64,000 nucleotides of DNA, from positions 124,001-188,000 of the forward strand of contig DATEFW010000021.1 in NCBI GenBank assembly GCA_035280425.1, in the 5' to 3' direction. Below are positions 52,070 through 60,501 of the stretch, piece after piece. The notes under the pieces were generated by a model. It saw only the letters and a list, made by a program, of their open reading frames with translations, ran no database searches and was not told where the DNA came from. Numbering within the stretch: position 1 is the first letter of the stretch; every line of letters starts with the position of its first letter. Source of the DNA: QHXW01 sp035280425. GTDB lineage: Bacteria; Acidobacteriota; Terriglobia; Bryobacterales; Bryobacteraceae. The position numbers and the translations under genes were made by a program.

Positions 52070-52732
52070 TCAGATCAGCACCGTCGCGCCGGCCGGCGTC
52101 ATTTCGCGCAGGAAGACGCGGCCGAAACGCGCGACCAAAGCTTCTACTACATTCTCGCGCTTTGCGGAAGCTCCCAGCGCAGCCATCGAAGTTACCGGCT
52201 TCACCAGTCCGCACGGCACAATGTACTGGAAGTAACTCAAGTCCGTGGCGACGTTCAGCGCGAAGCCGTGGGAAGTAACCCAGCGGCTGATATGGACGCC
52301 GATGGCCGCGATCTTCGCGCCGTCCACCCAGACGCCGGTCATCCCCGGACTCCTCTCCGCATGAATGGAGAAATCGGCCAGCGCGTCGATGATCACCTGC
52401 TCGATCGCACGCACATAGGCCACCACGTCGCGCTGCCACTCGCGCAGATCGAGAATCGGGTATCCCACGATCTGTCCCGGCCCGTGATAGGTGATGTCGC
52501 CGCCGCGATCGGTAGGATGGAAGCTGACGCCCGCGCGCGCCAGCACGTCCTCGCCGGCCAGCAGGTTTTCCATGCGGCCGTTGCGCCCCAGCGTGATCGT
52601 GTGCGGATGCTCGACGATCAGGAACTGGTCCGGAATCTCGCCGCGCTTTCGCTGTTCGACTAAGCGGCGCTGGAGCGCGAACGCCTCGCCATATCCGATG
52701 CGGCCGAGGTCCTGCCACTCGCAGCTAGACAT
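52070..52732 (-). CDS. lipB: octanoyltransferase LipB
   Basis: 220 residues. TDRGGDITYHGPGQIVGYPI is the family signature, and the active pair is K140 (WVDGAKIAAIGVHI) and C174 (IVPCGL). It moves octanoate from ACP to the lipoyl domains of E2 and GcvH. The E2 gene is next, so modifier and substrate share a transcript. Start overlaps the lpdA stop by 8 bases. Confidence 0.95.
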   Translation of the reverse strand: MSSCEWQDLGRIGYGEAFALQRRLVEQRKRGEIPDQFLIVEHPHTITLGRNGRMENLLAGEDVLARAGVSFHPTDRGGDITYHGPGQIVGYPILDLREWQRDVVAYVRAIEQVIIDALADFSIHAERSPGMTGVWVDGAKIAAIGVHISRWVTSHGFALNVATDLSYFQYIVPCGLVKPVTSMAALGASAKRENVVEALVARFGRVFLREMTPAGATVLI

Positions 52733-54128
52733 TGATGGCCAGCCCGTAGACGTTGTTGAACGCTTCGCCCATGGCTTCGTAAAGCGTGGGATGCGCGTGG
52801 ATGGTGTGCATCAGAGTTTCGACTGTAGCCTCGGATTCAATCACCGCTACCGCTTCGCCAAGCAGTTCGTACGCCATCGGTCCGATGATGTGCACACCCA
52901 AGATCTCACCGTAGCGCTCGTCGGCGACAATTTTCACGAAGCCATCGTGGCTTCCCAAGATGCTGGCCTTGCTGTTCGCCGCGAACGGAAACTTACCGAC
53001 TTTGACCTGGTAGCCCTGCGCGCGCGCCTGCGCTTCAGTCAAACCCACGCTGCCGATTCCCGGCTCGGTGTAGGTCGCGCCCGGAATGCGATTCCGGTTC
53101 ACCGGCCGCACGTTTTTGCCGGCCATGTGGCCCACCGCGACCATACCCTGCATCGCCGCGACATGCGCCAGTTGCGGCGTGCCGGCCACGATATCGCCGA
53201 TGGCATAAACACCGGGCTCGCCAGTCTGCTGAAATTCGTTGACCTTCACGAAGCCGCGATCCAGCTCGATTTTTGTATTTTCGATCCCGACTTTCTCGGT
53301 ATTCGGTTTGCGTCCCACCGCCACCAGCAGCTTTTCCGCAGCGAGATCTTCTTTTTTTCCGTTGCTCAGTGTGGCGCTGATCTTGCAGCAACTGTCCACG
53401 ATCTCGACTTTTTCCACCTTGGCGCCGGTCTCGACGCGGATCTTATTTTTGCGGAACACGCGCTCGAGCTCCTTCGAGACCTCTTCGTCTTCGACCGGCA
53501 CGATGCGCGGCAGCATCTCGAGAATCGTCACTTCCGTGCCGAAGCGGCTGAACACCGACGCGAACTCGACACCCACCGCGCCTGCCCCGATTATCGCGAG
53601 CGTACGCGGAATCGCAGTCAGGTTAAGAATTTCGATATTGGTGAGGATACGCACCGGGTCGGGCTTGAGCCCCGGCAGCATGCGCGCCTCCGACCCGGTC
53701 GCCAGCAAAATATTCTTGGCTTCGAGCGTCTGCGCGCCCTGATCGCCGGCCACTTCCACGCGCCCGCGGCCTTTCAGCACGCCATAGCCCTTGATCCATT
53801 CGACCTTGTTCTTCTTCATCAAGAACTCGACGCCCTTGGCATGCTTGGCGACGATCTTGTTCTTGCGGTCGACGACTTTCGGGTAATCGATGCGCGGCTT
53901 TTCGCAGACGATGCCTTCTTCAGCCGAGTGCACGAAGCGGTCCCAGACGTCGGCGGTGTGCAGCAGCGCCTTGGTCGGAATGCATCCCACGTGCAGGCAC
54001 GTGCCGCCGAGCTTCGGGTCTTTTTCGATGATCGCGGTCTTCAATCCGTACTGTCCGGCGCGCACCGCCGCAGAGTAACCGCCCGGACCGCTGCCGATAA
54101 CGATCAGATCGTAGGGCACTTTTTCCAT
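52725..54128 (-). CDS. lpdA: dihydrolipoyl dehydrogenase (E3)
   Basis: 467 residues from ATG 54128. FAD loop GSGPGGYSAA, redox-active disulphide C44/C49 in GGTCLHVGCIPTKALLH, NAD loop IGAGAVGVEFASV, GDIVAGTPQLAH and the C-terminal active-site AHPTLYEAMGE with His and Glu. It reoxidises lipoamide. The open frame extends upstream only as antisense of the POTRA gene. First gene of the lpdA-lipB-E2-DinB run. Confidence 0.96.
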   Translation of the reverse strand: MEKVPYDLIVIGSGPGGYSAAVRAGQYGLKTAIIEKDPKLGGTCLHVGCIPTKALLHTADVWDRFVHSAEEGIVCEKPRIDYPKVVDRKNKIVAKHAKGVEFLMKKNKVEWIKGYGVLKGRGRVEVAGDQGAQTLEAKNILLATGSEARMLPGLKPDPVRILTNIEILNLTAIPRTLAIIGAGAVGVEFASVFSRFGTEVTILEMLPRIVPVEDEEVSKELERVFRKNKIRVETGAKVEKVEIVDSCCKISATLSNGKKEDLAAEKLLVAVGRKPNTEKVGIENTKIELDRGFVKVNEFQQTGEPGVYAIGDIVAGTPQLAHVAAMQGMVAVGHMAGKNVRPVNRNRIPGATYTEPGIGSVGLTEAQARAQGYQVKVGKFPFAANSKASILGSHDGFVKIVADERYGEILGVHIIGPMAYELLGEAVAVIESEATVETLMHTIHAHPTLYEAMGEAFNNVYGLAINV

Positions 54129-54182
54129 TCTACCCGTATGGTATGGAAACCGTTGGGATTTGCTAACGTCTTGTTTAATTAG

Positions 54183-55493
54183 ATGATGCTTTGGACGCTG
54201 GCGATTCTCGCGCTCCTGGCGCCTGCCGGGAGCTTCGCGCAGACTCGCGCGCCCAAGAGCGCCCGCAAAACGCCGGCGAAAGCTGCGGCGGCTTCCGAGT
54301 GGCCGATCGAGCGGCTGGTGGTTGAGGGCAACCACGCGTACACTAAAGACCAGATTCTCAGCGTGGCGGGGCTCAAGGTCGGGCAGATGGCCGGCAAGGC
54401 CGAGTTCGACGCCGCGCAACAAAGGCTGGTCGCCAGCGGAGCTTTTGAAAAGGTTGATTACCGCTTTGCGCCCTCGAAAGACTCGAGCGGTTACGTCGCC
54501 ACGTTTGGCGTGATCGAGGGCGAGCCGATGTACCCGATCCAGTTCGAAGGCCTGCCCATGACGCCGGCTCAAATCAGCGCGTGGCTGAAATCCAAAGACC
54601 CGCTCTACGGGCCGCAGATGCCCGCGAGCGATGTGATGATCAAGCGCTATACGCAACTGATCCAGGAACTGCTTGCCGCGCAAAAGCAGGACGAGAAAGT
54701 CATCGGCCGCGTCACGCCGACCGGCGCAAATCAGTTCGCCATCATCTTCCGCTCCGCGCGGCCGCTTCCGACGGTTGCCGCCGTCAAATTCGAAGGCAAT
54801 CAGTTGATTCCCACGACGCTGTTGCAGAAGACGATTTCCGAAGTCGCCTACGGGTTTCCTTACACCGAAACCGGGATGCGGACGCTGCTCGATAACGCCA
54901 TCCGCCCGCTCTATGACGCGCGAGGCCTGGTGCGCGTGACCTTTCCAAAAATCACAACTGCCCGAGCCGCCAATGATGTCAACGGCATCGCGGTGACGGT
55001 GACGGTGAACGAAGGTCCCGAGTACAAACTTGGCGACGTGCGGATCACCGGCAGCTATGCCGGCAAAGGCGCAGAGCTGCTGAAGGTGGGAGCGTTCAAG
55101 AAAGGCGAAACGGCCAATTTCGACGACGTCAGCCAGGGCCTCGAGCGCATCAAGCGCCGTTTGCGGCGCAGCGGCTACATGCTGGCGGAGACCAGAATCG
55201 ATCGCGCCATCGATGACAAGGCCAAAATCGTTAATGTGGCGATTCGCATTGACGAAGGTCCGCAATTCCTGTTCGGCGCCTTAACGATTCAGGGCCTCGA
55301 CCTGAACAGCGAGGCCGGCCTCCGAAAGCTCTGGGCGCTCCAGCCCGGCAAGCCGTATAACGCGGATTATCCGGACTATTTTCTCCAGCGCGTGCGCGAA
55401 GACGGCATCTTCGATAACCTGCACAAGACCAAGTCGCAGACCAAGGTCAACGAGCAGGCGCACACGGTCGACGTCACGCTCCAGTTCCAGTGA
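54183..55493 (+). CDS. exported POTRA-repeat protein without beta-barrel
   Basis: 436 residues. Signal peptide MLWTLAILALLAPAGSFAQT. POTRA domains follow: PIERLVVEGNHAYTKDQILS, LPTVAAVKFEGNQLIPTTLL, YKLGDVRITGSYAGKGAEL and FLFGALTIQGLDLNSEAGL. These are periplasmic modules of BamA/TamA/FtsQ type. The protein ends with LQFQ and has no barrel domain, so it is not BamA itself; it may interact with BAM or act alone. Divergent from lpdA with 54 bases between; its last 20 bases overlap the convergent trmJ. Confidence 0.85.
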   Translation: MMLWTLAILALLAPAGSFAQTRAPKSARKTPAKAAAASEWPIERLVVEGNHAYTKDQILSVAGLKVGQMAGKAEFDAAQQRLVASGAFEKVDYRFAPSKDSSGYVATFGVIEGEPMYPIQFEGLPMTPAQISAWLKSKDPLYGPQMPASDVMIKRYTQLIQELLAAQKQDEKVIGRVTPTGANQFAIIFRSARPLPTVAAVKFEGNQLIPTTLLQKTISEVAYGFPYTETGMRTLLDNAIRPLYDARGLVRVTFPKITTARAANDVNGIAVTVTVNEGPEYKLGDVRITGSYAGKGAELLKVGAFKKGETANFDDVSQGLERIKRRLRRSGYMLAETRIDRAIDDKAKIVNVAIRIDEGPQFLFGALTIQGLDLNSEAGLRKLWALQPGKPYNADYPDYFLQRVREDGIFDNLHKTKSQTKVNEQAHTVDVTLQFQ

Positions 55494-56214
55494 GCTTCCA
55501 CAAAATCTGCCGGAGCATGCCGAGGACGACCGGCGCATCGCGCGCGTTCAGCTCAAGCCGCCGGACCAGCCGCCGCACCTTGGCATCGGTGGAAGCGGCT
55601 GTTACCGGATTTGTGTAGCCGCTCGCTGCGAGCGCTTCGAGCAACAGGCGCGTGATCTGCTCGTTCGCGGCGCCGGTAGCGAGTTTGCGCGGGCGCGCCG
55701 GTAAGCCCGATGCGGGCATCTTGCCGCGCGAAAGTTCGTAAAGACAGACGGCGACCGACTGGCCGAGATTCATCGAATGGCTCTGGTCGGCCGTCGCGAT
55801 GCGCATCAGCCAGTGGCAGTGCGCCAGCTCTTCGTTCGTCAGCCCGAATTTTTCCGATCCAAACAGTAGAGCGACCGGCGCCGACTGCATCTTTTTGCGG
55901 ATGAGCGCCGCTCCCGGCTCGAGCCGCCGCAGCGTATGGGCCAGTCCGCGGTGACCCAGCGAAGTTGTACCGACCACCAGCTCACAATCCGCCACCGCGT
56001 CCGCTACCGACCGGAACTCTTCCGCCGATTGCAGGATTTCCCGCGCCGACACGGCCGAACGCGCCTCCCGAAACGCCACTTCGTAAGGATTCACTACGCG
56101 CAGCCGGGAAAAACCGAAGTTGAACATGGCGCGGGCTGCAGCGCCGATATTTAACGGGTTGCGCGTGGAGACCAGAACCACGCGGAGGTTGGTGCGGGTG
56201 CCGGGAGAGTTCAT
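55474..56214 (-). CDS. trmJ: TrmJ-like tRNA 2'-O-methyltransferase (SPOUT)
   Basis: 246 residues. SPOUT-fold signatures: RVVLVSTRNPLNIGAAARAM at the N-terminus, LLFGSEKFGLTNEELAHC and SMNLGQSVAVCLYEL (SAM-binding knot). The basic C-terminal segment KVRRLVRRLELNARD is the TrmJ tail. It methylates the ribose at position 32 of some tRNAs. ttcA-like in the same window acts at tRNA C32, but the genes are far apart. Confidence 0.92.
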   Translation of the reverse strand: MNSPGTRTNLRVVLVSTRNPLNIGAAARAMFNFGFSRLRVVNPYEVAFREARSAVSAREILQSAEEFRSVADAVADCELVVGTTSLGHRGLAHTLRRLEPGAALIRKKMQSAPVALLFGSEKFGLTNEELAHCHWLMRIATADQSHSMNLGQSVAVCLYELSRGKMPASGLPARPRKLATGAANEQITRLLLEALAASGYTNPVTAASTDAKVRRLVRRLELNARDAPVVLGMLRQILWKLTGTGA

Positions 56215-56233
56215 GAAGGCATCAGACGCTTGG

Positions 56234-56507
56234 TCAACGGAGTGCGTCTAAAAATTCGGCAGTCGTCATCCCTGCTTGTTTCAGTATGCTTTGGAGCGTG
56301 CCGGGAGCCAGCGACCGGTGCAGCGGATGCGCCGGGGCGCTGCACCTTCCTCGAAATAAGTGGCCACTGCTTCAGTGACCTGTTGCTGCAGATCGCGAAG
56401 GTCTTGTCCTTGCGTAGTTATGCCCCCCGCACCATCCGGGGCATCCATGACGCCACGAGCCAGCCGGATTCGTCATCGCGCTGGATCTGCAGTGTAATTT
56501 CTTCCAC
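56234..56507 (-). pseudogene. decayed hicB-hicA toxin-antitoxin remnant
   Basis: Reading the minus strand from GTG 56507: EEITLQIQRDDESGWLVASW, then after a one-base slip near 56445 DGAGGITTQGQDLRDLQQQV and TEAVATYFEEGAAPRRI, a HicB antitoxin N-terminus. It runs straight into another frame, HPLHRSLAPGTLQSILKQAG then TTAEFLDALR and a stop, the C-terminus of a HicA toxin. The HicB C-terminus and HicA N-terminus are missing. The region is thus two gene ends fused by deletion plus a frameshift and makes neither protein. Confidence 0.75.
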
Positions 56508-56600
56508 GTCTCTTAAAACCTATCGCGCTGCCCGGCACGCGGTCAAGCTGGAAGCCAAGCCGATCTTTAATGCGTCACAGAATTTTCCGCTAAAAAACAA

Positions 56601-56629
56601 TTTACACTTTTTTTGTTTTGCGTTATTCT
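56601..56629 (+). promoter_or_regulatory. sigma-70-type promoter before the HTH gene
   Basis: TTTACA (56601-56606), 17-base T-rich spacer, TATTCT (56624-56629). The surrounding 60 bases are very AT-rich for this genome. Start of transcription would be about 56636, 30 bases before the ATG at 56667. Confidence 0.6.
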
Positions 56630-56666
56630 ATTTAAGCTCTGGCCACCTAAGAACCCCGCGCGCTAA

Positions 56667-57164
56667 ATGAACATAGCCGCTCAGATCTCCTTGACTCGCG
56701 AGGAGATGGAACAGAGACGTCTCGAGGCAGCGCAAGATCTGCTCAACGGCCTCTCTCAATCGAAAGTTGCACGCAAATATTCCGTCAGCCGTACCACGGC
56801 TTCCCGGTGGTATCGTGCGCTGTCCAGTAATGGGGTGGATTCGCTCAAACGCCGCAAGGCCACCGGCCGCCCCAGCCGCTTGACTGCCGCACAACTGGCG
56901 CGCGTCAGCGAAATCTATCGCGAACGTGCGATTGCGTACGGCTTCGCCGACGATCAGTGGACCACGGCACGCATGGCGGCGGTCATCGAGAGCCAGTTCG
57001 GCGTGCATTACGACCGGGATCACGTCGGCAGGCTGCTCTATAAGCTGGGCTTGCGCGAGCGCCGGCCGAAAATGCGTCACGCCACCGCGACGCCTTATGT
57101 CGCTTCGCGGTATTCTCCGAACACGGATTTGAGCCGTCCGGAGATTTCGCCAAGCGTGGCATAA
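56667..57164 (+). CDS. IS630-type winged-helix protein, stand-alone
   Basis: 165 residues. Two HTH units as in the N-terminus of IS630-family transposases: LSQSKVARKYSVSRTTASRW, then ATGRPSRLTAAQLARVSEIY and the second domain DDQWTTARMAAVIESQFGVH with YDRDHVGRLLYKLGL. The DDE catalytic domain is absent, so it is either a truncated transposase or a domesticated DNA-binding protein. Its last 70 bases overlap the convergent mutase gene, so its C-terminus probably lost its original continuation. Confidence 0.7.
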   Translation: MNIAAQISLTREEMEQRRLEAAQDLLNGLSQSKVARKYSVSRTTASRWYRALSSNGVDSLKRRKATGRPSRLTAAQLARVSEIYRERAIAYGFADDQWTTARMAAVIESQFGVHYDRDHVGRLLYKLGLRERRPKMRHATATPYVASRYSPNTDLSRPEISPSVA

Positions 57165-58600
57165 GCGGCGGCGGCATCGAGAATCGGAGGCATCAGGTTG
57201 CCGGTGCCTCGTGCCGTCCCCTCGAGGGCGGCGAGGCGCTCGGCGGCCAGTTGGTTGTCGCGGCTGGCGCGTACCTGGCGCAGGCGTTCGGTCTGCGCTT
57301 TCTCGAGCGCGGGATCCAGCCGAAAGGTGAGGGGCTTCGTGTTTTCCTCCATGCGGAAGCGGTTGACGCCGACAATGATCGTTTCCTCCCGCTCGATTGC
57401 CTTCTGATACGCAAATGCGGCGTTCTGGATTTCGCCTTGGATGAAGCCGGTCTCGATCGCCCGGAGCGTGCCGCCCATTGCCTCGATACGGTCGATGTAC
57501 TCCCGTGCGCCCTGCTCGATTTGATCGGTGAGGCCTTCCAGGTATTCGCTGCCGCCCACCGGGTCAGCAGTGTTGGTGACGCCGCTTTCGCAGGCGATGA
57601 TCTGCTGGGTGCGCAGCGCCAGCCGCGCGGATTCTTCGGTCGGCAGAGCAAGCGCTTCGTCGCGCGCGTTGGTATGCAGCGACTGCGCGCCGCCCAGCAC
57701 CGCAGCCAGAGCTTCGATCGACGTGCGGATGACGTTTACGTCGGGCTGCTGCGCGGTCAGAGTCGAGCCGGCGGTTTGCACATGAAAGCGCAGCATCATG
57801 GATTTCGGGTTCCTGGCGCCGAAGCGGTCGCGCATCAGGCGGGCATAAAGGCGCCGCGCGGCGCGAAACTTCGCAATTTCTTCCAGAAAATTGCTGTGGG
57901 AGTTGAAAAAGAACGAGAGCCGCGGTGCAAACTGATCGATCTCGAGGCCCGCCGCGAGCGCCGCTTCGATATAGGCGATCGCATTAGCGAAAGTAAATGC
58001 GACTTCCTGGATGGCCGTCGAACCTGCCTCGCGAATGTGGTAGCCGCTGATCGAGATCGTATTCCACTCGGGCAACTCGGCTCCAGCCCACGCGAACAGA
58101 TCGGTCACGATGCGCATCGAAGCGCGCGGCGGGTAAATATAAGTCCCCCGCGCGATGTACTCCTTAAGGATGTCGTTTTGCACGGTGCCCGAGAGCTTGC
58201 CGGCGTCGACGCCCTGCCGCCGCGCCACCAGCACATACAGCGCCAGCAGGATGGCAGCGGTCGAGTTGATGGTCATCGACGTGGAAACTTTGTCGAGCGG
58301 GATGCCCTCGAACAGGCGCTCCATGTCGGCGAGCGACGAAATCGCCACGCCCACGCGGCCTACTTCTCCGGCTGCGAGCGGATCGTCGGCGTCCATGCCC
58401 ATCTGCGTGGGAAGATCGAACGCCACCGAGAGGCCGGTGGTGCCCTGCGAGAGCAGGTAACGGTAACGCCGGTTGCTTTCCTCGGCGGTGCCGAAACCGG
58501 CATACTGCCGCATGGTCCACAGACGGCCGCGGTACATGTCGGGATAGATGCCGCGGGTGTAAGGGAATTCGCCGGGCCTCTCCTCAGGTTTTTGGCTCAT
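57095..58600 (-). CDS. methylmalonyl-CoA-mutase-type large (catalytic) subunit
   Basis: 501 residues. It begins ERPGEFPYTRGIYPDMYRGR and has FGTAEESNRRYRYLLSQG, STSMTINSTAAI, GTVQNDILKEYIARGTYIYP and TADPVGGSEYLEGLTDQIEQ, all of the TIM-barrel domain of acyl-CoA mutases. The B12-binding domain that fused mutases carry at the C-terminus is absent, so a separate small subunit is needed; none is seen here. Methylmalonyl-CoA or a related acyl-CoA mutase. Start overlaps the upstream small membrane gene by 4 bases. Confidence 0.9.
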   Translation of the reverse strand: MSQKPEERPGEFPYTRGIYPDMYRGRLWTMRQYAGFGTAEESNRRYRYLLSQGTTGLSVAFDLPTQMGMDADDPLAAGEVGRVGVAISSLADMERLFEGIPLDKVSTSMTINSTAAILLALYVLVARRQGVDAGKLSGTVQNDILKEYIARGTYIYPPRASMRIVTDLFAWAGAELPEWNTISISGYHIREAGSTAIQEVAFTFANAIAYIEAALAAGLEIDQFAPRLSFFFNSHSNFLEEIAKFRAARRLYARLMRDRFGARNPKSMMLRFHVQTAGSTLTAQQPDVNVIRTSIEALAAVLGGAQSLHTNARDEALALPTEESARLALRTQQIIACESGVTNTADPVGGSEYLEGLTDQIEQGAREYIDRIEAMGGTLRAIETGFIQGEIQNAAFAYQKAIEREETIIVGVNRFRMEENTKPLTFRLDPALEKAQTERLRQVRASRDNQLAAERLAALEGTARGTGNLMPPILDAAAAYATLGEISGRLKSVFGEYREAT

Positions 58601-58887
58601 GAGCGCGAAATTTTACGCGCGCGGCGAAACGAGGAGATCCCATATCCCGCCATGATCGTGACAAAAACTACGATCACAATCAGTTTCATGAGGCTGCCTT
58701 TGCCGTTGTCCAGATCCCGGACGGTCCGGATGCCGGCGGGAACAGGCCAGACGGCAATAACCAGGAAGAGAAACCCGATAATCTGATGCCAGAGGGAATG
58801 AATCGGCCGGATCACAGCGGGAACAACATGGCGAACGAATTGCACACCATGTTTAATGCCCTGCTGAACCACGCTAGGTTTGGCCAC
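58597..58887 (-). CDS. small membrane protein, unknown
   Basis: 96 residues from GTG 58887 (MAKPSVVQQGIKHGVQFVRH). Two membrane segments: IIGFLFLVIAVWPVPAGI and LIVIVVFVTIMAGYGISSF, then a basic tail RRARKISR. An ATG at 58938 would add 17 residues, but that part does not look conserved. I think such proteins are common in Acidobacteriota, with no known function. Coupled to the mutase gene (ATGA). Confidence 0.7.
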   Translation of the reverse strand: MAKPSVVQQGIKHGVQFVRHVVPAVIRPIHSLWHQIIGFLFLVIAVWPVPAGIRTVRDLDNGKGSLMKLIVIVVFVTIMAGYGISSFRRARKISRS

Positions 58888-59000
58888 GTTTTCATGGTAA
58901 CAAAGGGCTTGCGGAGGGGTTCGTGCCGGTTGAGCCATCCCGGGGTACTGCCGGGCACGTACTGTCCTAATGGAACGTTAATGATTTGTCGATAAAGAAC

Positions 59001-59029
59001 TTGTGAACCGTTGACAGGTCCACTACAAT
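59001..59029 (+). promoter_or_regulatory. strong sigma-70-type promoter
   Basis: TTGTGA (59001-59006), 17-base spacer, TACAAT (59024-59029). Start of transcription is expected near 59036, leaving about 125 bases of 5' leader before the TTG at 59161. A TTGACA at 59011 is too close to the -10 box to be its partner. Confidence 0.65.
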
Positions 59030-59036
59030 CGAAGCG

Positions 59037-59136
59037 GGTACCGGCGGTATTTCGGTACCAGAGGGCTGTTAACTATCTGGAACGCCGCTTCCGTTGAGAG
59101 CATCCAGTGAGATAGGTTTCACTGCCCTTTAGAGGG
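59037..59136 (+). ncRNA. structured 5' leader of the 59161 gene (unassigned RNA element)
   Basis: Hairpins by eye: GGTACCG (59037-59043) with CGGTACC (59053-59059); CCAGA (59058-59062) with TCTGG (59076-59080); GGAA (59079) with TTCC (59089); CAGTGA (59105-59110) with TCACTG (59119-59124); CCCT (59125-59128) with AGGG (59133-59136). The first two share two C bases, so they compete. GAAGCGG (59031) can also pair with CCGCTTC (59085) if transcription starts early enough. Rich structure between promoter and gene suggests a cis-regulatory leader or a separate small RNA; I recognise no known family. Confidence 0.45.
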
Positions 59137-59160
59137 TGGCCTGAGAGAAAGGGGCCAATT

Positions 59161-59460
59161 TTGGAAGAGCGTCTAAAAAACCTGATGCAGGAACTGGGGA
59201 ATGCGATCAACGACTCGCTCTCAGATTCGGATCGCATCGCCGAAGCCATTGGCGAGATAAAACAGGCCGGCTATGACGTCTTTCTCGTGCTTGAAGCCAC
59301 CATCGGATTCAACAAGCGAGACGAGGACAGCGAGGCTGATGAGCCCGAAGCTCATAAAGAGCCCAAGCGCTTTGAATCCACCGGTAAGATCAAGTTCACC
59401 ACGCAGGATCAGCGGTTCCTGCGCGCTCTGAAAATTTCCGTCGACGAAGAGACCAAGTAG
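59161..59460 (+). CDS. small acidic conserved protein, unknown
   Basis: 99 residues with a TTG start; AAGGGG lies about 7 bases upstream. Helical N-terminal half (RLKNLMQELGNAINDSLSDS, IAEAIGEIKQAGYDVFLVLE), a highly acidic middle and KFTTQDQRFLRALKISVDEE at the end. No membrane segment. I cannot name the family. It has its own strong promoter and a structured leader and is therefore probably well expressed or tightly regulated. Convergent with the glycosyltransferase gene, 9 bases apart. Confidence 0.7.
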   Translation: MEERLKNLMQELGNAINDSLSDSDRIAEAIGEIKQAGYDVFLVLEATIGFNKRDEDSEADEPEAHKEPKRFESTGKIKFTTQDQRFLRALKISVDEETK

Positions 59461-59469
59461 CCACCGGTT

Positions 59470-60501
59470 TTAGGCGAGCAATTCCTCATAGACCTTCCAA
59501 GTCTGTTCTGCCGCTTTTCCCCAGGTGAACTGTTCGGCTCGCTGAAATCCGCGATCGATCATTTGCTGTTGCAGCGCTTCGTCCCGGATCAACTGCTCAA
59601 TCCCCGCGTGGATCGCCTCCGTATCTTCCGCGTCCACCAGCAGCGCCGCGTCTCCGCACACTTCGGGCAGAGCGGCACGGTTGGCCGCCAGCACCGGAAC
59701 CCCGGCCGCCATCGCTTCCAGCACCGGCATGCCGAATCCTTCATCGAGGGACGGGAACGCGAAGATGCGCGCGCGCCCGTACCAGTCCGCAAGCTGCGCA
59801 GCGGAAACGTAGCCGGGGACCTGAATGTCCTCTCTGCGGGGACTCGCTTCAATCCTCGCTAGGATCTGATCCGCGCCAAAACCTTGCGATCCTGCGAGCA
59901 CCAGCCTCCAGCCCACCGGCGTCCGCTCAAACGCCTCTATCAGACGGGTACTATTCTTGCGCCTCTGGATCGCGCCCACGCTCAGAATGATCTTTTCGCG
60001 AACTCCGGCGTGTGCCGCCGGCAGCCGGTTGGTGCCGTGATGCACCACGTGAAGCCGCGCGCGTTCCACACTCAACAGTTGCTCCACCTGGCTCGCAGTA
60101 AATTCGGATACGCAAATGACGGCGTCCGACTCCGCGGCAGCCCGCCGCGCCTGCTCGGTGAACCGGCGCCGGAACTCGGGCGTCGAATAATCGCCCGTCA
60201 TCACGAACAGATCGTGAAAGGTCGAAACCGTTTTGCGGAAATGAATCGAGGGCAGCCGCTGGTTGAGTCCGTGAAAAAACTCCCGCGAGCGTGGAAACAG
60301 CGGCTCTCGAAGTAACGCCCGTGCACAGTTGGCCGGCAGATGAGACCGCATCGAGCGCAGGTACCGATGCGGCCGGTAGCAGAATACGAAGCGCTGCTCC
60401 GGATGCGCCTCCGCTAACCCCACCAGCAGTTCGCGCGAATACACGCCCACGCCCGAGAGGTTGTCTCCCACGCTATAGGTGGCGTCAAGCGAAATCTTCA
60501 A
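59470..60501 (-). CDS. glycosyltransferase family 4
   Basis: 343 residues, GT-B fold. GVGVYSRELLVGLAEAHPEQ near the N-terminus, and the C-terminal donor site IFAFPSLDEGFGMPVLEAMA with VPVLAANRAALPEVCGDAAL (EX7E motif) is typical of GT4 enzymes using nucleotide sugars such as GDP-mannose or UDP-glucose. Cytoplasmic. The TTG start overlaps the stop of the sigma-54 activator (TTGA), so it is co-translated with it, suggesting regulated cell-surface polysaccharide synthesis. Confidence 0.9.
   Translation of the reverse strand: MKISLDATYSVGDNLSGVGVYSRELLVGLAEAHPEQRFVFCYRPHRYLRSMRSHLPANCARALLREPLFPRSREFFHGLNQRLPSIHFRKTVSTFHDLFVMTGDYSTPEFRRRFTEQARRAAAESDAVICVSEFTASQVEQLLSVERARLHVVHHGTNRLPAAHAGVREKIILSVGAIQRRKNSTRLIEAFERTPVGWRLVLAGSQGFGADQILARIEASPRREDIQVPGYVSAAQLADWYGRARIFAFPSLDEGFGMPVLEAMAAGVPVLAANRAALPEVCGDAALLVDAEDTEAIHAGIEQLIRDEALQQQMIDRGFQRAEQFTWGKAAEQTWKVYEELLA

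Noticed and set aside
52725..55265. An 846-codon open frame on the minus strand
   Set aside because: Only the part from 54128 down is dihydrolipoyl dehydrogenase. The upstream part is antisense to the POTRA protein gene and Arg/His-rich.
59011..59029. TTGACA at 59011 as -35 element with TACAAT at 59024
   Set aside because: Only 7 bases separate them; TTGTGA at 59001 with a 17-base spacer is the better pair.
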